From positions 1 to 5,312 of the forward strand of contig JALOOE010000225.1 of the NCBI GenBank assembly GCA_025454565.1: DNA of 5,312 nucleotides, given 5' to 3'. Below, piece by piece: positions 1 to 5,252 of this stretch; the first letter of the stretch is position 1; every line of letters begins with the position of its first letter. Source of the DNA: Anaerolineae bacterium. Its GTDB lineage: Bacteria; Chloroflexota; Anaerolineae; CG2-30-64-16. The notes beneath the pieces were generated by a model. That model saw only the letters and a program-made list of their open reading frames with translations. It was not told the DNA's origin and searched no databases. The position numbers and the translations under genes were made by a program.

Positions 1-522
1 CAGAGGGCGCGCAAGGTCACCAGGTTTGGCCCAGAAGTCAAACAGCTCATCGACGACATGATCGAGACGATGCGCGAAGCGCCGGGGGTCGGCCTCGCCG
101 CGCCGCAGGTCAACATCTCAGAACGGATCGTCGTCGTCGAGGTGCCGGCCGACGAGGAAGAGGGCACGCCAGCCGAGCTCTATGCGTTTGTTAATCCCGA
201 GATCGTCAAGACGTCACGCGAGGTCGAAGAAGGACAAGAGGGCTGCCTCTCGATCCCCGGCTATGTCGGCGATGTAGACCGTCACGTCTGGATCGTGGTG
301 CGCGGGCAAGATGCCTATGGCAAGCCGCAGCGCATCCGTGCCAACGACTATCTGGCGCGCATTTTTCAGCATGAGATCGATCACCTCGAGGGCGTGCTTT
401 TCATCGATCATGTCGCCGACCCGGAGAAGATTCGCAAAGTCACCGCCAAAGACGCCGACGCACACAATTCCGAAGTTACCGAGGCGCTGGCATTGTTGAA
501 GGAAGAACCGGTTCCTGCATGA
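1..522 (+). CDS. def: Peptide deformylase, 5'-truncated by the window edge
   Basis: This enzyme removes the N-formyl group from the initiator methionine of nascent proteins in the cytoplasm and uses a bound metal ion. All three family motifs are visible: GVGLAAPQ (nt 85-108), whose Gln lies in the active site; EGCLS (nt 238-252), which supplies the metal-ligand Cys; and HEIDH (nt 370-384), which supplies two His ligands and the catalytic Glu. The frame is open from base 1. The residues before the ATG at 58 (QRARKVTRFGPEVKQLIDD) match the usual deformylase N-terminus, so the real start lies upstream and only about 10-20 residues are missing. The ATG at 58 is an internal Met. The 173 codons present plus the missing part fit the family's usual 160-190 residues. 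The C-terminal tail after the HEIDH helix is short and charged, as is common in bacterial type enzymes. The next gene follows after 24 nt on the same strand. Identification is firm. Confidence 0.96.
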   Translation, partial: QRARKVTRFGPEVKQLIDDMIETMREAPGVGLAAPQVNISERIVVVEVPADEEEGTPAELYAFVNPEIVKTSREVEEGQEGCLSIPGYVGDVDRHVWIVVRGQDAYGKPQRIRANDYLARIFQHEIDHLEGVLFIDHVADPEKIRKVTAKDADAHNSEVTEALALLKEEPVPA

Positions 523-546
523 TGCGCTTCCCATTGGCGGAGGATC

Positions 547-1497
547 ATGTCGGATGGTCTACGGCTGAATAGCCTGGCGTCGGCCCCCGATGCGCAAAGC
601 AACTTCGCAGTAGCTCTCCTGCAGCCCCGGCAGAAGCGGGATGTGCTGCTGGCGGCGCTGAAAGTTCTGGCCAAGTACCCCAATCCAGCCGCCCGCGAGC
701 CGATCCGCCAACTCTTCGAACACTTCTCGGCGGATGGTCGCAAGCGCGATCCCGGCGCCTTCACGCGACGTGCCGTGCTGGATGCGTGGCGCCCCATCGC
801 ATTATCGGTGGATGTGCCGCTGATCCTCCAGGCCGTCAATACCTACGAATTTCTCCCGCCCGGCTTCAAAGAGGATGCCATCCTCCTGCGGACAGGCGCG
901 CTGCTGATCCTCAATGAGTTGGACGATACCCTGGCCGGCTTTCAGGCGACCCGCCTGCTGGTTGATGGCTTCAGCGATCCCATGTCGGGTGAACCGGCGC
1001 TGACGGCGGTGCGCGTGCTGGCGAGCCAGGAACAGACGCTGCCGCTCTACCTCTATGCGATGCAGGCCAGCAACGCGACGCTCGGCGCTACGCTTCCCGA
1101 GGTCGTCTCCGAGTGCTTGCGCAGCCTCACGCGCGCGCCCGCCGCGCTGATCCCCGGTATCATCGCGCGCCACGGCAAAGCCGAAAGCGCTGTCATCCGC
1201 ATCGGGCTGTGCGATCTGCTGATCGGCCACGAGGCTGGGGCGCAAGCGCCGCTTGCGTCGCAGGCTGTGGCGTATCTGGGCGACGCGCTGACCACCATGC
1301 CAGATCTCGCCGCCTATCGCTACCTGGTCATCGCCATGCTCACCGCGCGCCGGGCCGAGTTGGCCGCGGCTGTGCTGCAAACGGCACGCCTCGAGACGCA
1401 TCGCGGCCGCATCGCGGTGCTGTTGGAACTGCTCGACCTCTTCGCCACCAACCCGGAAATCGCGGCGCTGGCCGAGCAGTTGCGACTGCGCCGGTAG
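547..1497 (+). CDS. Hypothetical helical protein, HEAT/ARM-repeat-like
   Basis: I do not recognise a named family for this 316-residue protein. It has no signal peptide and no membrane segments. From about residue 30 to 312 it is almost entirely predicted amphipathic helix rich in Leu and Ala, in units of roughly 30-40 residues (for example residues 31-44, 109-126, 149-160, 183-196, 214-227, 253-267, 287-300). This is the look of an alpha-solenoid of the HEAT/armadillo type, which usually acts as a protein-binding scaffold. No catalytic motif is visible. The ATG at 547 is preceded by GGAGG (539-543) with only 3 nt between, a short but usable spacing. It lies 24 nt after def, so co-transcription is likely and a role near nascent-protein processing is possible, but that is guilt by association only. 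The coding call rests on length, the start site and a codon pattern like its neighbours. Confidence 0.85.
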   Translation: MSDGLRLNSLASAPDAQSNFAVALLQPRQKRDVLLAALKVLAKYPNPAAREPIRQLFEHFSADGRKRDPGAFTRRAVLDAWRPIALSVDVPLILQAVNTYEFLPPGFKEDAILLRTGALLILNELDDTLAGFQATRLLVDGFSDPMSGEPALTAVRVLASQEQTLPLYLYAMQASNATLGATLPEVVSECLRSLTRAPAALIPGIIARHGKAESAVIRIGLCDLLIGHEAGAQAPLASQAVAYLGDALTTMPDLAAYRYLVIAMLTARRAELAAAVLQTARLETHRGRIAVLLELLDLFATNPEIAALAEQLRLRR

Positions 1498-1514
1498 CAG
1501 GGTGTCCCCCGAAT

Positions 1515-1546
1515 AAAAAGCAGGGAGGGTGAGTCCCCTCCCTGCT
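1515..1546 (-). terminator. Rho-independent terminator of the ABC ATPase gene
   Basis: A perfect 11-bp stem pairs 1519-1529 (AGCAGGGAGGG) with 1536-1546 (CCCTCCCTGCT) around a 6-nt loop. Read on the - strand, the stem is followed directly by a T-run (TTTTT then ATT, complement of 1512-1519), the classic intrinsic terminator layout. It lies 33 nt beyond the stop codon of the - strand ATPase gene. On the + strand the hairpin is followed by CTCTGGTTATCG, which is poor in T, so termination of the def/HEAT transcript here would be weaker. Confidence 0.88.
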
Positions 1547-1578
1547 CTGGTTATCGCGGTCTGTGCGGTCTTCGCGCG

Positions 1579-2688
1579 CTAGTCAACCGCGTCCAACGTC
1601 TTCTCTGTCTGCGGATCGAAGATGTGCATGTTGTCCATGTTGAACAGCACGTCGATCGATTCGCCGGCATGTGTGCGCGTGCGCGGATCGACGCGGGCAA
1701 TGAACGACTTCTTCCCGCTGAGCAGGTAGAGGAAGATTTCGTTGCCCATCAACTCGGTAACATCCACCTCGGTGCTGACTTTGGATGGGGTGATGCCGGG
1801 CGCGGGAAACTCGGCGGCGTAGATATCCTCGGGCCGGATGCCGAAGACGACTTTCTGGCCTTTCACCGGCGCGTAGGTAGCTACTCTTTTGTCAGGCACC
1901 TGGACCTTGAACGTCCCGCTGTCGACGAACAGCTTGCCATCCTGCTCCACCATCGTCGCATCGAAGAAGTTCATCGACGGGCTGCCGATGAAGCCGGCCA
2001 CGAACACGTTGTTTGGATGGTCGTATAGATGTTGCGGCGTATCGATCTGCTGTAGGAGGCCGTCCTTCATCACCGCGATGCGGGACGCCATGGTCATGGC
2101 CTCAACCTGGTCGTGGGTCACATAGATGAAGGTGGTGCCCAGGCGCTGGTGTAGCTTGCTGATTTCAGCGCGGGTCTGGACGCGCAGTTTGGCGTCCAGG
2201 TTTGAGAGTGGCTCATCGAAGAGGAAGACGGCCGGATCGCGCACGATGGCCCGACCTACGGCGACGCGTTGGCGTTGGCCGCCGGAGAGTTGTTTGGGCT
2301 TGCGATCGAGCAGCATGCCGATGCCCAACAGGTCGGCGGCTTCTTTCACCTTCTTGTCGATCTCGGCTTTGGGCGTCTTGCGCAGCTTGAGACCGAACGC
2401 CATGTTATCGTACACGCTCATGTGCGGGTAGAGCGCGTAGCTCTGGAACACCATGGCGATGTCGCGATCCTTGGGGGGGACATCGTTGACGACGCGGTCG
2501 CCGATGAGGATGCGGCCATCGCTGATCTCTTCCAGGCCGGCGAGCAGGCGCAGGCTGGTGGTTTTGCCGCAACCGGACGGACCGACGAAGACGAGGAATT
2601 CCTTGTCGGCGACGGTGATGCTCAGATCGTTGACGGCGATGACATCGCCGAACCGCTTGAAAACATGATCGAAGGTTACACTGGCCAT
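1579..2688 (-). CDS. Carbohydrate ABC transporter ATP-binding protein, MalK/UgpC/MsmK family
   Basis: This cytoplasmic ATPase subunit drives a CUT1-type sugar or glycerol-phosphate importer. The 369-residue protein has every nucleotide-binding motif: Walker A GPSGCGKT (36-43), Q-loop Gln82 in VFQSYALYPHM, signature LSGGQ (134-138), Walker B VFLFDE (154-159), D-loop SNLD (162-165) and H-loop His192. Residues from about 236 onward form the C-terminal OB/TOBE regulatory region typical of MalK-like proteins, with FIGSPSMNFF (233-242) and GIRPEDI (283-289). Length fits the family (about 360-370). The start at 2688 is chosen because MASVTFDHV is the normal family N-terminus and AGGAG lies 12 nt upstream; the frame stays open upstream for another 500 nt, but that stretch has no family similarity. 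No permease or solute-binding gene is adjacent in the window. It may therefore be a shared ATPase serving distant importers, as MsiK and MsmK do. Its exact substrate cannot be told from sequence. Transcription ends at the hairpin 1515-1546. Confidence 0.95.
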   Translation of the reverse strand: MASVTFDHVFKRFGDVIAVNDLSITVADKEFLVFVGPSGCGKTTSLRLLAGLEEISDGRILIGDRVVNDVPPKDRDIAMVFQSYALYPHMSVYDNMAFGLKLRKTPKAEIDKKVKEAADLLGIGMLLDRKPKQLSGGQRQRVAVGRAIVRDPAVFLFDEPLSNLDAKLRVQTRAEISKLHQRLGTTFIYVTHDQVEAMTMASRIAVMKDGLLQQIDTPQHLYDHPNNVFVAGFIGSPSMNFFDATMVEQDGKLFVDSGTFKVQVPDKRVATYAPVKGQKVVFGIRPEDIYAAEFPAPGITPSKVSTEVDVTELMGNEIFLYLLSGKKSFIARVDPRTRTHAGESIDVLFNMDNMHIFDPQTEKTLDAVD

Positions 2689-2700
2689 CGGGTGATTTTG

Positions 2701-2705
2701 CTCCT
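2701..2705 (-). promoter_or_regulatory. Shine-Dalgarno site of the ABC ATPase gene
   Basis: The - strand reads AGGAG here, followed by 12 nt and then ATG at 2688. The spacing is slightly long. The site supports 2688 as the start rather than the far longer upstream extension of the same frame. Confidence 0.6.
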
Positions 2706-2727
2706 GTGTCAAGGATGATGTGAAGCA

Positions 2728-2740
2728 CTGGCATTGCCAG
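2728..2740. repeat. Perfect 13-bp palindrome, possible operator
   Basis: CTGGCA and TGCCAG flank one central base. The element lies 39 nt before the ATPase start codon and just upstream of its ribosome binding site. It could be a repressor operator (sugar regulators often bind such dyads) or a small RNA hairpin in the leader, though the 1-nt loop makes the RNA form strained. The regulator is unknown. Confidence 0.4.
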
Positions 2741-2952
2741 ATCGACCGGGCAGACAGAACTGTGCGGTTGAGGGATTCAGCTTCCCCGATTGAACGCCTA
2801 GGCCGTGCCTCTGTGCGTCCAATGACCAAGATCGGTTCGGGTGAAGGCCTCAGGCAAACTGCCAAAACCGTTCTGCCGCGGCCGCGTAAGGGTTTCGTTA
2901 GCTCAGGGGATGGTTTGGTCTTCGAACGTAGCACCTCCTCGTTGCTTCGTCC

Positions 2953-2979
2953 ACAAGAGCCCATGTGGTGAGGGCTTGT
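2953..2979 (-). repeat. Imperfect hairpin in the putative ATPase leader
   Basis: ACAAG (2953-2957) plus CCC (2960-2962) can pair with GGG (2972-2974) plus CTTGT (2975-2979): eight base pairs with a 2-nt bulge and a 9-nt loop. An alternative, mutually exclusive pairing uses CCACA (2951-2955) with TGTGG (2964-2968). Neither form is followed by a T-run, so it is not a terminator. Confidence 0.3.
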
Positions 2980-3040
2980 CGGCACGCTCCTGACACGGGA
3001 CACTTGGTCATGTCTCGATGGGCCGGGAGCGACTGGGCCG

Positions 3041-3070
3041 ATTCTACCACAGCCATTCCAAAAGTGGCAA
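3041..3070 (-). promoter_or_regulatory. Candidate sigma70-type promoter for the ABC ATPase gene
   Basis: On the - strand TTGCCA (complement of 3065-3070) is one base from the TTGACA consensus. After 18 nt comes TAGAAT (complement of 3041-3046), one base from TATAAT. The expected transcription start is near 3034, which gives a leader of about 345 nt before the ATG at 2688. I found no better-matched promoter closer to the gene. Confidence 0.5.
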
Positions 3071-3093
3071 GTTGTCGCCAGATCGGTTACAAT
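3064..3093 (+). promoter_or_regulatory. Candidate promoter for the phosphatase-MFS-methyltransferase operon
   Basis: TACAAT (3088-3093) matches the -10 consensus at five of six bases, and GTGGCA (3064-3069) matches the -35 at four of six with 18-nt spacing. The start would fall near 3100 in an A-rich stretch, about 26 nt before the first ATG. The -35 overlaps that of the opposite-strand promoter. Confidence 0.4.
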
Positions 3094-3125
3094 CGCAAAA
3101 AACCCCACTTCCGAGGCTGAAACGC

Positions 3126-3581
3126 ATGGATGATCAAGCTCTGCAGCCGATCTATAACTACCGCCGCATCTCCGACCGGATCGGCACATCCGGCATGCCC
3201 ACAGTGGCGCAGGTGAGCGACATCGCGCGCGCCGGGTTCGAGGTCGTGATCAACCTGGATCAACTCGATTCAAGCCATGCGCTGCCCGATGAGGCGGCGG
3301 CGGTCGCGGCGCTGGGCTTGACCTATCGCCAGATCCCCGTCGTCTGGGAACACCCGACCCACGAGAATCTGACGGATTTCTTCGCCGCGATGGAGGATTA
3401 CGCCCACAAGCGCGTCTTCGTCCACTGCGTGGCAAATTACCGCGCCACGGTCTTCATGACGTTGTATGGCATCCTCCGGCTCGGCTGGCCGCGTGAGGAA
3501 GCCATGAACCGGCTGCATCAGATGTGGCAGCAGCCCAACGCAACCTGGCAGCACTTCATCGCTAGCGAGTTAGCTGAATGA
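3126..3581 (+). CDS. Protein tyrosine phosphatase-like protein with a C-X4-R active loop
   Basis: This 151-residue protein resembles the small bacterial proteins annotated as protein tyrosine phosphatase family. Their start has a NYRRISDRIGTSGMPT-like segment (here 11-26), followed by alternating strands and helices (GFEVVINL 37-44; YRQIPVVWE 67-76) and the strand and loop VFVHCVANYR (97-106). His100-Cys101 with Arg106 mimics the phosphatase P-loop. The loop has four residues between Cys and Arg instead of the canonical five and lacks the central Gly, so activity and substrate are uncertain; a rhodanese-like sulfur transfer role is an alternative. No membrane segment or signal peptide is visible. 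The start at 3126 is preferred over an in-frame ATG at 3018: GAGG (3113-3116) lies 9 nt upstream, a promoter candidate ends at 3093, and family similarity begins just after it. The stop overlaps the MFS start (ATGA at 3578-3581), which implies translational coupling. Confidence 0.85.
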   Translation: MDDQALQPIYNYRRISDRIGTSGMPTVAQVSDIARAGFEVVINLDQLDSSHALPDEAAAVAALGLTYRQIPVVWEHPTHENLTDFFAAMEDYAHKRVFVHCVANYRATVFMTLYGILRLGWPREEAMNRLHQMWQQPNATWQHFIASELAE

Positions 3582-4777
3582 GTCCCACCCCACTCTGGAA
3601 AACAGCGTTCTCGCGGACGAGCCCGTTCTCCAAGGCCACCGGCTACTACGCCGCATTCATCGCCCTCGGCTTGTTCGGCGCCTCGATGGGGCCGACGCTG
3701 CCCTATCTGGCGCAGCACACCGGCACTCGGCTCAGCGAGATCAGCTTTCTCTTCACCGCGCGCGCCATGGGGTATCTGCTCGGCTCGCTGATCAGCGGGC
3801 GGCTCTACGATCGACTGCCCGGTCACCGCGTCATCGCCGGCGTGCTGCTGTTGATGGCCGTGATGATGGCGATCGTGCCGACCGTGCCCATCCTTTGGCT
3901 GCTGGCCGTCGTCTTGTTGGTGTTGGGCATGGGCGAGGGCGGGCTCGACGTGGGCGGCAACACTTTGCTCGTCTGGGTCTATCAGGACAAGGTCAGCCCG
4001 TTCATGAACGCGCTGCACTTCTTCTTCGGGCTGGGCGCGTTCATCGCGCCGATCATCATCGCATTCGCCATCCAGAGGACCAATGATGTCACCTGGGCCT
4101 ACTGGATCCTGGCGCTGTTGATGCTGCCGCCGCTGTTGTGGATCATCCGGCTGCCCAGTCCGAAGCCGATGACCGTGACTGAGGCGCACCGCTCAGGCGA
4201 CGCCAACCGCGTGCTGTTGGCGCTGCTCGTGCTCTCGTTCTTTGTCTATGTCGGCGCCGAGCTGAGCTTTGGCGGCTGGATCTACACCTACGCGCTAGAA
4301 TTGAACCTGGGCACCGCCACCAGCGCGGCCTATCTCACCTCGGTGTTCTGGGGCGCGTTGATGCTGGGGCGCCTGGTTTCGATCCCGCTCGCGATGCGCT
4401 TCCCACCGACGATCATCCTGCCGGTCGATCTGATCGGCTGCCTGGCTGCCATGTGCGTCATCCTGATCTGGCCCGAATCGCAGACTGCGCTATGGGTGGG
4501 CACGTTCGGCGCGGGCTTCATGATGGCCTCGATCTTCCCCACCATGATTTCGTTGGCCGAGCGCTATATGACCATCACCGGGCAGGTCACCAGCCTGTTC
4601 CTGGCTGGGTCGAGCGTCGGCAGCATGACCATGCCGTGGCTCATCGGCCAACTATTCGAACCGGTCGGGCCGTGGGTGACGATGGCCGTCATCACCCTCA
4701 GCCTGGTGCTGGAGCTGGGGCTCTATGCGCTGATTCGGGTCTACGTTGCGAGGAAAGATGCTCAACCGGCATATTGA
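3578..4777 (+). CDS. MFS transporter, fucose/NaGLT1 (MFSD4-like) type
   Basis: This 399-residue inner-membrane protein has about 12 hydrophobic segments, at roughly 22-45, 55-76, 84-101, 106-128, 144-165, 172-191, 212-236, 251-271, 277-297, 303-322, 336-359 and 366-389. The loop after segment 2 carries GRLYDRLPGHR (74-84), a variant of the MFS motif A. Segment 4 has GMGEGGLDVGGN (117-128), with Glu120, Asp124 and Asn128 in the membrane, and is followed by ALHFFFGLGAFIAP (145-158). This pattern recalls the fucose:H+ symporter group and the animal sodium-dependent glucose transporter NaGLT1/MFSD4. YVGAELSFGGW (224-234) in segment 7 supports the same group. A sugar or similar small polar substrate is therefore likely, but it cannot be fixed from sequence. 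The ATG at 3578 overlaps the upstream stop by four bases, and the methyltransferase start lies inside its 3' end. Length is normal for MFS. Confidence 0.9.
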   Translation: MSPTPLWKTAFSRTSPFSKATGYYAAFIALGLFGASMGPTLPYLAQHTGTRLSEISFLFTARAMGYLLGSLISGRLYDRLPGHRVIAGVLLLMAVMMAIVPTVPILWLLAVVLLVLGMGEGGLDVGGNTLLVWVYQDKVSPFMNALHFFFGLGAFIAPIIIAFAIQRTNDVTWAYWILALLMLPPLLWIIRLPSPKPMTVTEAHRSGDANRVLLALLVLSFFVYVGAELSFGGWIYTYALELNLGTATSAAYLTSVFWGALMLGRLVSIPLAMRFPPTIILPVDLIGCLAAMCVILIWPESQTALWVGTFGAGFMMASIFPTMISLAERYMTITGQVTSLFLAGSSVGSMTMPWLIGQLFEPVGPWVTMAVITLSLVLELGLYALIRVYVARKDAQPAY

Positions 4778-5252
4778 CGTGCGAGCCTACAATCGGGAGG
4801 CCTGGAACCATCAGGTCGATAGCGGCAACGAGTGGACCGTGCCGGTGTCGCCGGAGACGGTCGCCGCAGCGCGGGAGGGGCGTTGGCAAGTGTTGTTGAC
4901 CCCCGCGATCCCTGTGCCGCGCGAGTGGTTCCCGGCCATGCCGGGGGCCGACGTGTTGTGCCTGGCGTGCGGCGGCGGGCAGCAGGGCCCGATCTTCGCC
5001 GCGGCCGGCGCCAACGTCACCGTCCTCGACAATTCGCCGCGGCAACTGGCCCAGGATCGTCTGGTGGCCGAGCGCGAGGGGTTGCTCATCCGCACTGTCG
5101 AAGGGGACATGGCCGATCTGTCCGTCTTCGCCGACGGAGGATGTGCTGCCCGTCTGGCGCGAGGCGTATCGAGTGCTCCGGCCCGGCGGCGTCTTGTTGG
5201 TGGGCTTCGTGAATCCGGCGATCTACATCTTCGACTTCACCCTGGCGGATGA
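4758..5252 (+). CDS. Class I SAM-dependent methyltransferase, N-terminal part, frame-disrupted
   Basis: The first 127 codons encode the front of a small-molecule-type SAM methyltransferase. AYNREAW (10-16) and TVPVSPE (27-33) form the family's N-terminal lead. VLCLACGGGQQG (66-77) is the SAM-binding motif I. VLDNSPRQL (89-97) has Asp91 at the end of strand 2 for the SAM ribose, and EGDMADL (115-121) supplies the acidic adenine-loop motif. After about nt 5136 the frame yields an Arg/Ala-rich tail without family character and stops at 5250-5252, while the true continuation is in another frame (5137-5312). The start at ATG 4758 follows GAGG (4750-4753) at 4-nt spacing and overlaps the MFS gene by 20 nt. 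A TTG at 4746 and a GTG at 4779 are alternatives. The product as written would lack strand 4 and everything beyond, so it is probably inactive unless the break is a sequencing error. The methyl acceptor is unknown. Confidence 0.75.
   Translation: MLNRHIDVRAYNREAWNHQVDSGNEWTVPVSPETVAAAREGRWQVLLTPAIPVPREWFPAMPGADVLCLACGGGQQGPIFAAAGANVTVLDNSPRQLAQDRLVAEREGLLIRTVEGDMADLSVFADGGCAARLARGVSSAPARRRLVGGLRESGDLHLRLHPGG

Larger units (their letters stand above)
2689..3125. other. Divergent intergenic region, likely regulatory, with a long ATPase leader
   Basis: This 437-nt gap separates the - strand ATPase gene from the + strand phosphatase-like gene. I see no convincing protein gene or tRNA in it. It contains two divergent promoter candidates near its right end (3041-3093), a perfect 13-bp palindrome near the ATPase (2728-2740), a 9-bp inverted repeat whose arms lie 172 nt apart (2822-2830 and 3003-3011), a hairpin at 2953-2979, and repeats of AGATCGGTT (2829-2837, 3080-3088) and GCCAGATCG (2736-2744, 3077-3085). 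If the - strand promoter is used, roughly 345 nt of this region is transcribed as a 5' leader. The length and the paired elements suggest regulation, but short repeats of this size can also occur by chance. Confidence 0.55.

Noticed and set aside
802..1401. Long - strand open frame of 199 codons antisense to the HEAT-like gene
   Set aside because: The Arg/Gln-rich shadow frame has no recognisable motif. The + strand frame has a ribosome binding site and protein-like helix periodicity.
2877..2886. 10-bp palindrome CGCGGCCGCG
   Set aside because: It is a pure G/C self-complementary word in GC-rich DNA and is likely to occur by chance. It has no loop and so no stable RNA hairpin of its own.
2892..2935. 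tRNA-like words (TTAGCTCAGGGG and TCTTCGAA) in the intergenic region
   Set aside because: There is no acceptor stem, no anticodon arm fits between the D-like and T-like words, and the T-arm pairing fails.
2720..2971. Small + strand open frame of 83 codons starting at GTG
   Set aside because: Its composition is low-complexity Arg/Ser-rich, no family is recognised, and it lies antisense to the likely leader. It is probably a chance frame.
3018..3125. An in-frame upstream ATG at 3018 for the phosphatase-like gene
   Set aside because: It would add 36 residues without family similarity and would place the candidate promoter inside the gene. The ATG at 3126 has GAGG at good spacing.
2689..3189. 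Extending the - strand ATPase frame upstream to 3189 (a 536-residue protein)
   Set aside because: The extra N-terminal stretch is Arg/Ser/Pro-rich with no domain character, it crosses into the opposite gene, and the family-typical start MASVTF with a ribosome binding site lies at 2688.
3518..4189. Long - strand open frame of 223 codons antisense to the MFS gene
   Set aside because: It is rich in His, Gln, Arg and Asp, as expected of the antisense frame of a hydrophobic membrane protein, and it has no domain character.
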